A stretch of DNA of 64,000 bases from Macrobrachium rosenbergii (GCF_040412425.1 NC_089744.1:38956599-39020598), one strand, 5' to 3'. Shown: positions 41,595 to 60,989, numbered from the stretch's first letter. Translations and numbers: made by a program. The notes: generated from the letters alone by a model not told the origin.

Positions 41595-41720
41595 GGGTTA
41601 TCCTAAGAAAGGTAGAGTCTTCCAGTTTTCAGCAAGTCTGTATGTATGAGGATGTAAGCCCCATGTCCTTGACGCCAGCTGACGCTGGTACCCATTCACA
41701 GATGGAATGAATGGCAAGAG
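41595..41720 (+). repeat. GGTACC-core repeat (family D), copy 3
   Basis: CCCCATGTCCTTGACGCC, then GGTACCCATTCACAGATGG. Same order as copy 2 but without its tail. Confidence 0.4.
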
Positions 41721-42930
41721 ACAGACTAAGATCAAACAGACCTTGCAAATGCGAGCTCAATGCTACGACTTAAATTTTAATAACAGTCTAGTCTTCGTAC
41801 ACGATTATATTTAGATCTGCGACCTACCAACTCGTTTCTGCTGTTACTTGAACCTTTTCCTTCGTTTGAGCTGAGCCGAGTCTGTCTAACCAAATTTCAA
41901 ACCTCATGTCCATGATACAATTAATTTTGCTTCTTGAATATAAATATAAGTGCTGACAGCACTTAATGAATTCTGTCTGTACCACCACTCCTCGGACAGA
42001 AAAGGACCCAACATTTTCTTAGTCTATAAATGGTCTAAAAATACGATACTTGATCCAAGAATGAACGCTTCGTAGGATTGACATGTGCCAGGTCTCAAAG
42101 TGAAGATAGAACAACGACGGCCTGACAATCTTTTTATTTCTTATGGGAACGCCAAGGATGAATGATATCACATATTTCTCTATAGGTTATACTTTCACCA
42201 CTGAGGAGATGTACCAGTCTCTATCTCTATCTGTCTCTCTCGTATACGTGAGAGATTTTCATCGTATGGACAATAAGGCATATATGCGTCATGCTGTTAT
42301 TAAAAAGGCGGTTAATAAGCAAGTTAAATTATTATCTTGTGCAAACGGTGAATGCAAGTATTGTGATTAAATGGTAGCTATCAAGGAACTTATACTGTAT
42401 TATCTGCTTATGACGTTTACTAAAATTAAGAAGCTACGTTATTTGAATAACTTGAAAAAAATGCAGGATAATAAAAAGTTTCTTTCTTTATGAAATACCA
42501 AAAAATTACACTCTCGGGTAATTTCTTGTCTGCAACATAAAAGTTTGGATTAAAACTACTGTGTAGGTAAAAGAGCCAAGAAATTCTTTCCTTGTAAAAC
42601 ATTCAAAGGTTCCTAAAATGTTAAAGAAATATAGAAAGAGCCCCAGCTTGTGCATGCACTCTTAAATCTTAAAGATCGTGTAAAGTAGCACGCTTAACTT
42701 TTGGAGAAACTGCCTGAGAAATTCCGTAGCAGTAGCATATTTTTTAAATGTAAAAACTAAAAAATAAATCAAAATAAAGCCGGCTGTTGGGGACCAATCT
42801 CCACGAAAATAAAAAATACTTAAAAACTTTAAGCTCACATTTGACCTTGTATTATCCTGACTTATATAAGGTTACCTCTCTGTTTTCAGGAGCTCTGAGA
42901 TACTTGGACCCTAAAAATATATATAGAAAT
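41721..42930. other. Non-coding stretch, nothing recognised
   Basis: A plus-strand frame at 42143-42370 has no recognisable domain. Confidence 0.55.
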
Positions 42931-43213
42931 AATATACAGAATTTAGGCCAAAGGCCAAGCACTGGGACCTATGAGGTGATTCAGTGCTGAAACGGAAACT
43001 GACAGTAAAAGGTTTGAAAGGTGTAACAGGAGGAAAACCTCGCAGTTTCACTATGAATCAATTGCTAGGAGAGGGTGGAAAGTAAGAAGGAAGAAAGAGA
43101 ACATGAAAGTAATGAGAGGGGGTGCAGCTAGGGGACAAAGGACGCTGCAGGGAACTTTAATACCTACAGTGCTCTGCATGAGGTGCACTGACGGCACTAT
43201 CCCATTACGGGGT
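42931..43213 (+). repeat. Dispersed 300-bp repeat (family C), copy 2
   Basis: TTTAGGCCAAAGGCCAAGCA, CTGGGACCTATGAGG, GGTGTAACAGGAGGAAAACC, TCGCAGTTTCACTATGAATC, AATACCTACAGTGC and TGACGGCACTATCC follow the same order as copy 1. Confidence 0.8.
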
Positions 43214-43516
43214 TGACCCTACAGATCTCAGGATCGTGTTTGACAAAATCTGTGTTGTGTCTGCCATCGTGTGCCCATTTTAGGAAAACCCTAGATGTCG
43301 AAATGGCGGACATTCGGATGATAGGGTAATAAAGCTTCATACAGAATTAATTTTAAAATTTCGGCTAAGTAAAAAGAAAATAATTAACCATCTATTTATG
43401 AATCAATTGATAGTGTGATTCTATATTTGCTATTCTTGCTCGGTGTATGATCACGTAATTAAGAATGGCTGGTGTTCAAGGATAACATCCTTTCCTGACG
43501 TCAACGCCTTTTCTTT

Positions 43517-43593
<77 letters not shown>
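43517..43593. repeat. (TA)n microsatellite
   Basis: About 36 units with CA and TG interruptions. Confidence 0.95.
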
Positions 43594-44520
43594 CCTTTTT
43601 GTAAGCCTATATTTTTAACTGACTCTCTTAATGTTTCACGCTTTAATATTAATTTTTCGCTATCTGTTCCTATCCATTACCGTTGCGTATTTGTGCACAT
43701 AACCCGACTGCAGCTTTTGAAATTAGAATTGTCTCAAATTTTCGTTATACCCGAGATGAGATTTAATATGAAGAATGAACGAGGCAAGAGGTGCCTCTAC
43801 GAGGGAGGGAGGAAGGTGTGGAAGGGGGAGAGGAAGGGAAGGGCTGCATGTCATCACTCCTCCATCTGAGAGAGGGCAACACTCCTTCCTTCCCGAATGG
43901 TTCATTGAAGTCGTAACTTGAGATCCAATTACGTTCCAGTGTTCCTTCCAAGAAGGCATAAAAGAAGACTTTCCCACACCAGATAATTGTCAGAGAAGCC
44001 CGAAAGTGGGACAGAGAGAAAGAAAGAAATACGTCATAGTAACGTAGAATTTGTTTTCTATTTCATTGCCTCAAGATTAATCCTTAATAAGCATTTATCT
44101 TCCAGTCGATAAGTAATTACTAACCTGACTACCTTACATACTTTAATTAAAAAGTAAAATGTTATTAATCATAACTGTTGAATTTACCTCGTAATTAACT
44201 CAGGCATTTTAATGTAAATACTTTTTCCTTATTTGAGATATACCATGTAAAATCATATTAAATTTTCTGTTTTAAATGTTCTACAAAATTAACACAGATT
44301 CACTTTATAGATCTGAATAATTTCCTGTAGACAAAATTTTGCAGTAATATTATATAGACAGTTTAAATGATTCCGGGTTGCATTTTCCCGAGATGTAACC
44401 GAGTACCGAGACCTTTCCCTGAAAAAAGCGAGACGCCATATCTTAAAAATTAACCATAGAATTTTCTTGAAAATAATCTCATTATGTTTCCCACACCCAA
44501 ATGACCCTTAAGTTTCTAGT
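43594..44520. other. Non-coding stretch, nothing recognised
   Basis: A purine-rich block at 43795-43850 explains the minus-strand frames there. Confidence 0.55.
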
Positions 44521-44574
44521 TTATCCTAACCTAATCAAACCTAACCTGATCTAACCCAACCTAACCTAACCTAG
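44521..44574 (-). repeat. Degenerate CCTAA (TTAGG) telomere-like patch
   Basis: About ten CCTAA-type pentamers, the last four near perfect (CCTAACCTAACCTAGG). TTAGG is the ancestral arthropod telomere repeat. It is followed by an A-run at 44582. Confidence 0.65.
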
Positions 44575-44726
44575 GGGCAAGAAAAAAAAAAACCTGGACT
44601 GGTGCAACACTAGCATACGTCTCAGGAATTTGCTTCCGGGTTATCATATGCATATCGGCTCACATGATAACTACAATAGGAGCAAAAATTGGTATCGAGA
44701 TCCCCATCAGTATATTTAATTATTAT

Positions 44727-44912
44727 TATTTTTTATTTATTTATTTATTTATTTATCTTTTGGTCTATCACAGTCACCCTATTCGACTGGGTGGTTTTTA
44801 TATTGTGGGGTTCCGGGTTGCATCCTGCCTTCTTAGGAGTCCATCACTTTTCTCGCTATGTGCGCTGTTTCTAGTTGCGCACTCTTTTGCATGAGTCCTG
44901 GAGCTACCTCGG
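44727..44912 (-). mobile_element. 3' end of a non-LTR retrotransposon (LINE) with (TAAA)n tail
   Basis: On the minus strand the last codons of an ORF read AEVAPGLMQKSAQLETAH and end DS-stop, followed by a short 3' UTR and a (TAAA)n tail at 44757-44727. The C-terminus and tail resemble a LINE type common in marine invertebrates (recognised from memory, no search run). Match stops at about 44912. The 5' end of what looks like the same family, in the same orientation, is at 48501-49489. Confidence 0.6.
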
Positions 44913-45076
44913 CATTAAGTCCCGCAGCCCGGACCATGCAGATGCAATGAAAGAGATACCGACTGTAACCCCTACCAATATTTAGGAGTAGACTTGTAAA
45001 CGGTGAAACTGACCGTCTGCCGAAAATATATGGGTGGCTTACTTAACAAGCACCACTAATTGCTTGTTAGATTTTG

Positions 45077-45500
45077 GGTCTAGATCCAGTATATGAGATA
45101 CCAGATGAAACTAATATATAATATATCCTTGGACTCTCCTGATTATAGAATGACCAGTGACAGACATACTAGAGGGTGGGTTCCCCCTGACAGACACACT
45201 GAAAAGGGGCGGTTAACTGGATCTAGATCCAACTTAGGAGATACCAAGTAAAATTTACACTGCAATAGCACTGCACATCCTAGAGTACTATGGTGGTCAT
45301 GACAGATATTTTAGTGGGTGGTTACCCCCTGACAGACACCCCACAATGAGTGGGGAGGGGGAGACAGGATCTACATCCAACATTGGAGATACCAAGTAAA
45401 ATTTGCACTGCATATTCTAGAGTTCTGTGTTGGTAATGACAGACATTTTAGTGGGTGGTTACCCCCTGACAGACACACCCTAATGGGTGGAGAGAGGGAA
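45077..45500. repeat. Minisatellite, three units of about 140-148 bp
   Basis: Units begin at 45077, 45219 and 45367, each with TCTAGATCC or TCTACATCC, then GGAGATACCA, then CCCCCTGACAGACAC. Units 2 and 3 are the most alike. It lies between the LINE 3' end and the broken gene. Confidence 0.8.
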
Positions 45501-45958
45501 GGGCAAGCCCTGATAATTACTATCTACATAAACTACGTATAGTAAGTAGGCTGCTATTCACCAGTAATATACATTATCGTGATATATTAATAAATCTTTT
45601 TTCTCCTTTCTATATACTTTGTATCTATTTTATACGAATATTATTTGTTTGTTTCATATAAATAACATTCATCTGTAGGCTTATAATAATTCTGTCATAT
45701 TATTTTGTCAAGCAAGCAACTGACTTCAATTACATTACTCGCTTTGTATTATCTTTGTTTACGAGATGAACGTTGATATAAGCGAAGGCTAGAAGACTGG
45801 CACTGTAAAGCAGCATGTAAGTTCTTATCATTATTCGATTTATTGCTATAAAATGTCTATATACATAACGCTTGTTAAATAAAGTGATACGCAACTACTG
45901 AATAGATAGTAATACATATGTAAGATATACGCTATAGTCAGAGTACAAATCATAATAA

Positions 45959-48500
45959 TTGAGCTATCACCTACTCAGTTTGTTTTATCGAAGTAGGAAT
46001 ACCTTCTTTTGGTTTCAACTGACTTGCATACTAATGAACTCGTGGATACATTCAAGTTGTGTATTATCAGTTTTAGAGACTGAATTTGCCTTCACAGTGT
46101 CAGGTGATAATCAGGAAACTCCAGACGGAATTCTGTGTAAACCCAGCCTCGCAACAGCTATTGCCTGGGATAACTATGATGTAAATATGGAAACATTAGA
46201 TGGTAAGAGCACCCTTCATTCAATTGTCGGCATCTGTTATCAAAACAAATCCTCAAAAGATGACACAAAAGAAATATAAATGATTTGTAGACGAAAGTGA
46301 AGACGATATGGAGGTTCTGATCGAGACATTCCTCCTTTTAGGGCAACATTGAAAAGTGCCCGTTTGACATGATGGCCAGTGTTTTTGAAGAGAACTTGTT
46401 AGATTTTTACTGGAACTGGCAGTCACTACACAGACAGCTACCTCTTTTCCAAGAGTTTTATTCCCAATTTGTTACAGATGACTTGCCACAACAATCTGTT
46501 ATATGGATCCTATTCCCTTACCTCCAACACAAAATGATGTAGTCAGGGATACAATAATAAGATCTCTGAATGTAGCAAAGGAGGTGAACCAAAGCTATGC
46601 TATTCTTACTTACGACCTTGCTGTGGCCATCAAGGCTTACTCAGTGCAAGCAACTGAATCACCAGAGTTTGACAGACTGCTGATTTTACTCAGCAATTTT
46701 CACTTGGAAATGGCATTTTTTGGTGCACTTGGAACTTATATTCATGATTCAGGAGTAAAATATATGCTTACTGAATCTGGCATCCTTGCTGAAGGATCCT
46801 TGACAGGATTTATTAAAGGTAAATTCTACAACAGATGTGTTCGTATTCATCAAATCCTTGCCTGTGTCATGGAAGGATTATTGTTCCAGAGATTTCTGTG
46901 CACTCTTGGTGAAGAAGCATGAACTGACATGTCATATGTTCTTCAGGAAGCGCCATCTGAGGTAAAACCAACTGAGGAGTATCTTGCAGTGAATGACAGT
47001 TTCCATGGCCATCTGAAATCCTGCAACATTTTTTTAAACGAGTTATGGAAGGGCAGCTAGGACCAACTGCTGCATACTGGAGTACTTATGTGTACATGGT
47101 AAACAAAGTCTGCAGACAACTACAACAAGCCATACACACAAATGATGTAGATCTCTATGTATCAGTTTTAACAACTGTATTGGACATTTTCATTGGGTTA
47201 AATCGACCCAATTATGCTCGCTGGGGATGTTTGTTTCTGCAGAAGCTTCAGTCCCTCCAACCTGAATGCCGTGAACGTCTTGATCTTGGTGTCTTCTCCA
47301 TTCGTAGAACAACCAAAAACAATGCTAGGACTGCAGTCAACATGTGTCTGGAACAAACAGTGAACAAAAATGCAGCATCTCCACTGAAAGGTATTGTTGC
47401 CTTTAGGAACTCTGAAAGCACATTTCGCAGATGGAGCATTACAACAACTCAGAGAAGATTGGCTGTTTCAGAATTAAGAACCATGCTGGACACAGAAGTT
47501 GTGCAGCCATCTGTTCAGCTTCATCAGTGGCGAATCAAGAACGATAATGAGAGTATAGGAGTCCTAAGTGCATTACTGAAGAAAATTTGCAATCCCTTTG
47601 GGAACCCTGCCTATAGTTCACCTGAACTCCTGAATATTTCATCTGGAAAAGCTACTGATCAAGAAACAAAGCTTTATCTGCTTGGGTCACTTTCAAGAGG
47701 TCATGAATGTCGATTGACATTCCTGCAAGAATGCAGTGTTGACAAGTCTAGATTTCTAAAGACCATGCCAAAAACAAGGGTTAAAAACTTCGCCATGGAG
47801 AAAAACAATAAAAGGAAATCGATGGTTGCTACTCTCAAGTCAGCTGCAGAAGGAGTAAGAGATGTATTTGCACGTATAATCCAGGTTGCTTCTCATCAGA
47901 ATACTACCTTGGACCTGAGACACATTCTGTCATTCCCAGTGACAGAAGTTCCCCTTTCACTGGCGCACAGTGATGGATCTCCCCTAAAAACCGAAAAGTC
48001 AGCCCTACTACGGTTACTGGAAATGAATCTAGACAGCTCTTTATCAACTGTGAGTCACCGTAATGTGGCAGCAACCATTATCGTTGGAGGCTTATTAATC
48101 CACACAATCTTGCAGCAGACAAATGGATCTTATGGAGCAATAGCAAAGGAATTTTTGATAAAAATCTGCTCTTTTCCAGGAAGCCAAATTCATGTTCTCT
48201 TTGATAAGCACATCAACCCTTCACTTAAAGATCATGAAAGGAGATTAAGAGGTGCAGATAATAATACTAGATTTACAATCACCGGACCAGAATAAATTCC
48301 ACGACAAAGAGGCTCCCAGTTATTGACAAATGGAAATTTCAAAGACGAACTAGCAAAATTCCTTCTCGTGGAATGGTGTAAGAATCACTATGGTCCAATC
48401 ATTGGAGGTAAGATTTTAGTAGTGTCACATGGTGGTTACTGCTTGAAGTATTCCTCTAACAGTGAACAAGAGTATATGATCACTGATCAACCAGATAATC
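45959..48500 (+). pseudogene. Broken member of an uncharacterised multicopy invertebrate gene family
   Basis: Three homologous blocks lie in order on the plus strand: 46081-46279 (ATAIAWDNYDVNMETLDGK, STLHSIVGICYQN), 46369-46919 (YMDPIPLPPTQNDVV, LSNFHLEMAFFGALGTYI, ESGILAEGSLTGFIKGK) and 47045-48500 (YWSTYVYMVN, RPNYARWGCLF, LEQTVNKNAASPLKGIVAF, FRRWSITTTQRR, KKICNPFGN, IGGKILVVSHGGYCL). I recognise this architecture as a family seen in many copies in crustacean, cnidarian and other invertebrate genomes, function unknown to me; its copy number suggests a link to mobile DNA. Breaks: stops after 46279, a one-base frameshift near 46500, a stop at 46920, and a TAA at 48293-48295 after which the same frame carries on. 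Its end coincides with the LINE fragment. Confidence 0.62.
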
Positions 48501-49489
48501 TCCAATGGCTTTAAGCCTCTGTTTTATGTCTTCTATAGTGTTGTTTAGTCTCTTCTCTTGTACTTTGTATTTCTTATTCAGTTCCTCTCTTGTTTTCTTG
48601 CTTCTTAGCCTCTTTTCTGCCATCTCTTTCAGTTTACTCATGTCAGATCTCATCGCCTTGATTTGTTTTTCCAGGAGCCTTTTCCAAGGCAGTTGCTGAT
48701 TTGGTTTCTGTTGGGTTCGTTGCAATGGTGGTGTTGGTGTTAGTATCCCCATGAGTTCTACTACTAGTCTTGTTCCTGCATATGCCAGGTTATTTGTTTC
48801 TGTGATACTGTTGGTGTGTACTAGTCTCAGTATTTCATTAACTTCACTTGTTTTCTCCCTTAGTTTCTTTGTGTTGTAGGCTTTCATGGAGGGGATCTTT
48901 GTTCTTTAATTTCTGTATCTGGCTTCATCCATTGTCTGATCTTTTCCATGCACTCCGACCTCTCTGTTACATCTTCGGTGTTTCCTCGTGTGTCGTTGTT
49001 TGGTAGTTCATCATTCCTGTCTTTTTCTGTGTCATCGCCTCTTAGTTCGTCTTCCTGTCCTTCGTTGATGGGTGTTGTTTCTCTTTCCAGTTCCTCTCTT
49101 TCTGTTGTGGAGAGCCATTTCTTTTTCTTTATGTTCCTTACTTAGCCTGCCAGCCTCTGTTCTGTTTGAGAGGTGTTATTTCTCTCTTTCCAGATGTTGA
49201 CCAGTCCTCTTCTGTACCCTCTTTCTGTCGGGTTGCTTCTGATGTAGCATCTCCATATTTCCTTATTTTCTTCTCTTGTCCATTTCTTCTTATGGTTTGC
49301 CTCTGTAGCTCCAGTCTCTGGTTGCTGGTTACTGTCGTTGAGGTGGTCAGTTGCTGGATGACGACCTCCAAGTACCTGACCGTCCTCCCAGTCGATTGGG
49401 CTGGATACCTGGCTGCCGGACGAAACTCCTCTGTTGCCAGAGGTTCCATTAACGTCGTTGTCGTTTAGTCTTTCATTTCTTTCCATCAT
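48501..49489 (-). pseudogene. N-terminal ORF part of a non-LTR retrotransposon (LINE)
   Basis: The minus strand from ATG 49489 gives a Trp-rich, Myb-like block (KKWTREENKEIWRCYIRSN, WKERNNTSQTEQRLAG), an in-frame stop at about 49143, an acidic linker, a one-base frameshift near 48890, then a coiled-coil, basic block (SEVNEILRLVHTNSITETN, LAYAGTRLVVELMG, LPWKRLLEKQIKAMRSDM, IEDIKQRLKAIG). This order is the usual region upstream of the RT in a LINE family common in invertebrates. The RT itself is missing: the match stops at about 48501, where it abuts the end of the plus-strand broken gene. Function in the element is presumed nucleic-acid binding. Confidence 0.65.
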
Positions 49490-49499
49490 TGCTGAGTTT

Positions 49500-49700
49500 T
49501 GCTATTTAACCCGTAGCTGGACCCTATCGCATCGGGAATAGGTACTCATTTACAGCTGAGTAGACTGAGGAAATTGTGGTAAAGATCCTTTCCCAAGGAA
49601 TCAGCGCCGAGGAGAGATGTCAGCCATCCAACAACTGACCTGCCCCAGTGTTGCTTAACCAATCCATCGATGTACTAAACCACTCTGCCACGGCGTCCAT
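49500..49700 (+). repeat. GGTACC-core repeat (family D), copy 4, at the LINE 5' side
   Basis: AGGTACTCATTTACAGCTGA, GTAGACTGAGG, CCTTTCCCAAGGAATCAGCG, then CCACTCTGCCACGGCGT. It may be the LINE 5' UTR or a separate repeat that the LINE starts in. Confidence 0.4.
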
Positions 49701-49702
49701 AT

Positions 49703-49703
49703 A

Positions 49704-49776
<73 letters not shown>
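49703..49776. repeat. (ATT)n microsatellite
   Basis: About 24 units, just beyond the family D copy at the LINE 5' side. Confidence 0.95.
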
Positions 49777-53908
<4,132 letters not shown>

Positions 53909-54530
53909 TGTTACATGTGGGCTTGGCTGATGAGTTTATTAATTAATTAACGTAATTTATGAGGCCCTCAGTTGTCAATGACACAAGGAACCTGTCAATT
54001 AAATTTACAGTTAACCTCAAAGACAGACAATTACTTAATTGAATAAGGTCACCAGTCAGGTAAAAAACAATACAGGGAATAACGGGTTACTCTGCAACAC
54101 ATGGATTACATCAAAACCCCCTTACTTTCCATTTGGTCCCGACAAAGAAAGAATGTACGGTTATAGTGAGGAAATTACATGAACTATCGCCCACGTCAGA
54201 CACAGTCAATTTTCCCTTGCTTCAAGTAAAGTTATAACACAACAGAGGTCTATGCTGGTAGATAAAGCATGCAGTTTCATATTAGTGAGGGGCTAATTCT
54301 CTTCCGAACAATGGGATCGAGACACAAGGCTGCCTGAATGCTAAAAATTACTTACTTAACCTTCCCTAATTCCTATTTACTGCACAGAATAGTTTACACA
54401 GTCGCTAAGCAATATTAATTATTCTTATACTAGACTTCATAAAAGTAAATTGGTTATACCATATTATTGTAGATGGTGGCGAAGAGGAAACAATAGAAAG
54501 GCTGAAATATAGGGGAAGAAATATTAGCAA
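53909..54530. other. Non-coding stretch, nothing recognised
   Basis: Unique sequence up to the target-site repeat of the deleted Ty3/gypsy element. Confidence 0.55.
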
Positions 54531-54535
54531 ATACT

Positions 54536-54936
54536 ATAAGAGGTGCAAAAGAAATGAGCAGGTAAAAGTTACTGCTGATTTATTCAAGGTCCAGGCGATT
54601 TATATAGTGGTCGACTGGCGTCGGACCGCGGAAGACAATGGAAGCAAGGGTGACCTGAGGTCGATAACAATTAATAAATAAATACAGCGAACGAGTACAA
54701 TATACGATGTAACAATAGACAGAATTAAAGTTGAGTATAATCTTGACGCCTGCGAAAGAAGAAATACACGGTACATAGTTGATGAACAGTTTAAACAATT
54801 GAATTTTTACCTGACCTGGCCCGATTGTGTGACGAATCGTAGGTACAAAGAAAATGGGCCATCATCAAAGAAAACTTGCTTAGTGAGGACTTTACAACCA
54901 ACATGATCAGCGTAGACTGTACAACATGGCTTTACA
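54536..54936 (-). repeat. 3' LTR of the deleted element
   Basis: 401 bp. It ends GGCTTTACA on the plus strand. Its last 97 bp match 55707-55803 with only a few differences. Confidence 0.78.
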
Positions 54937-54971
54937 AATACTCCCCCCCCAAACACGTAGGTAACGTCTGA

Positions 54972-55700
54972 TTAATCAGCGTATCTGCTGGGGCGTTGAA
55001 AGGTGCCCCGGCTGCACGAGGACAACGGAGGGACGCCCTGTGTGCGAGGGTGGCTGAATATGGGTGTGGGCGGCCTTTTCCGGGGACAGCCATGTTTCCG
55101 CTTCTTGTGAGGGCCCGGTTGTGGTGGTGGCTGCGCCAGCGGAGGTTGCAGTGTGCTGATGGTTGTGTCCTCCTCCAGGAGGGCGGGCTTGACCCGATCA
55201 ATTGACACCCAATCGTTCCTCCCGTGGAGTGTGAGCAGGAATGCCTTGCTGTTCCACTCCAGCACACAGAAGGGCCCCTTGTAGGGCCTGGTCAGTGGCA
55301 GGCAGACGGCGTCATCCCTGACGAAGACGTGGGTAGTGGAGGCCAGCCCGGGCGGCGTGAAGGCGGCCAACCTGTCGGCATATGTCCTCTTGTAGGGGTC
55401 GAACTTGCCGACGATTTCGCGAAGCCTCTGGACCGATGGGTTGTGGCGATCCTCTGTCACTAGTTCACCCGGGACCATGAGGGGCTCGCCGTAGGTTTTC
55501 TCGGCTGCGGAAGGGGCGCCTTCGGCCCTTGGGGGCAGTTCTCAACCCGAGGAGGACCCACAGCAGCTGGTACTTCCAGTCCTCGGTGGTACAGCAGGCC
55601 ATAAGGGACGCCTTCAGGGACCTGTGGAAACGCTCGACCAAGCCGAGCCGTTGGTGGCTGGGTTGTAGGCCATGGTGGTGTGATGAACTGTCCCCAGCAG
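54972..55700 (-). pseudogene. Integrase C-terminal half of the deleted element
   Basis: The open stretch 55478-54972 reads MVPGELVTEDR, RTYADRLAAF, PYKGPFCVLEWNSKAF and NDWVSIDRVKPALLEED, then a basic proline-rich tail. This is the DNA-binding end of a Ty3/gypsy integrase. A second frame upstream (to about 55700) holds the catalytic-core remnant around the Glu helix. The catalytic Asp residues lie in the deleted part, so it has no activity. Confidence 0.78.
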
Positions 55701-55706
55701 CTGGGC

Positions 55707-55803
55707 CAGGTACAAAGAAAATGGGCCATCATCAAAGAAAACTTGCTTAGCGAGGACTTTACAAACAACATGATCAGCATAGACTGTACAACATGGCTTT
55801 ACA
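55707..55803 (-). repeat. Truncated 5' LTR of the deleted element
   Basis: It repeats 54843-54936 almost exactly, from GGTACAAAGAAAATGGG to GGCTTTACA. The rest of the LTR, the primer site and everything to mid-integrase are missing. Confidence 0.78.
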
Positions 55804-55808
55804 ATACT

Positions 55809-57837
<2,029 letters not shown>

Positions 57838-58785
57838 CCTGTATTTGGGGGATTGAGAAGACGTATCAGATTGCACGGGGACAATTCTTTTGGAAGAATA
57901 TGCGTAGTTCAGTAGACGACTTTTTGAGAGGTTATTCAGTTTGTAATGCATGTAAGCCAAGGGTCGTTTCTTGTAAATTGGGTTCATTCCCGATTCCTAC
58001 CAGACCCACAGCAAGAGTCCACATGGACCTGTTAAGCAATTTCTGTGAATCTAGTTATGGCCATAGGCACCTGTTCGTGACTGTTGACGAATTAACTAGG
58101 TTCGTAGAGACTTTCCCATTGAAGCAAAAAATAGCAGAAGAGGTGGCAGTAGCATTCTTTAATGGGTATATTTGCCGGTACGGGGTGCCAGAGGTTCTGA
58201 TTACAGATAATGGGAGGGGGTTCATAAAATGGACTTTGCAATGTCTTGCGGATGTAATGGGTATTAGGAAAGTCACTATTATCCCCTATAGACCTGAAGC
58301 GAATGGCCTGTGTGAACGGGCAAATAGGAAGGTCATTGAAGCTCTTCGGATGACCGTGGGAGGTAATGATCCAAATTGGGATCGATATCTTCCACAGGTT
58401 CAACATAGAATTAACACTATGCTAAGCGATACCATTGGAATGTCTCCCAGTGAGGCGCTGTTTGGTTACCCAGCGCGGGGTGCGTTCCATCAGGTGACGA
58501 TACAATCAAGTCGCTTGTATCCACCGCAAATGAGAGATATGCGCGTCTTGCTAAGAATCTTGAAATGAAAACGCGAGACATGGTAGATAGGAGCAATGCA
58601 AAACCAGACAGAGTTAAAGTGGCTGTTGGAGATAGGGTTTATGTAAAGATAAACGTCAGGAATCAGTTGAACTATAAGCTGGGTCCTAAATTTGAAGGTC
58701 CTTTCCGCGTTGGAGAAGCAAAGAAGGGGAATAGATTTGTTGTTCTAGATGAGAGGAAGGGTGTGTCTCGGTTGACACACATATC
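57838..58785 (+). pseudogene. Integrase fragment of a third Ty3/gypsy element
   Basis: From about 57838 the frame reads GIEKTYQIARGQFFWKN and VCNAC (a degraded HHCC head: the His pair is gone), HMDLLSNF (first Asp), LITDNGRGF (second Asp), PEANGLCERANRK (Glu) and MSPSEALFGYPARG. A one-base frameshift near 58530 moves the reading into the 58565-58785 frame (TRDMVDRSN, GDRVYVKINVRNQ, LGPKFEGPFRV), which is the usual integrase C-terminal barrel. It is on the opposite strand and clearly different from the two minus-strand elements. The coding match ends at HISKII, right at a (TA)n(TG)n tract. No LTR, primer site or RT was recognised, so the fragment's borders are open. Confidence 0.82.
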
Positions 58786-58801
58786 TAAAATTATATCTAT
58801 G

Positions 58802-60989
<2,188 letters not shown>

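Larger units (their letters stand above)
54536..55803 (-). mobile_element. Internally deleted Ty3/gypsy element related to the 36-41 kb copy
   Basis: A 1.27-kb minus-strand remnant: complete 3' LTR (54536-54936), polypurine tract, integrase C-terminal half, then a jump straight into the last 97 bp of the 5' LTR (55707-55803). Direct repeats ATACT (54531-54535 and 55804-55808) flank it as a target-site duplication. The deletion joint at about 55706 shares AGG with the sequence normally following in the sister element, which suggests microhomology-mediated loss. LTR starts (AAGAGGTGCAAAAG) and internal starts (AATACTCCCCCCC) match the larger element, so they belong to neighbouring families. Confidence 0.8.

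Noticed and set aside
44521..44574. A true chromosome end
   Set aside because: The motif is short and degenerate and sequence continues for 20 kb beyond it.
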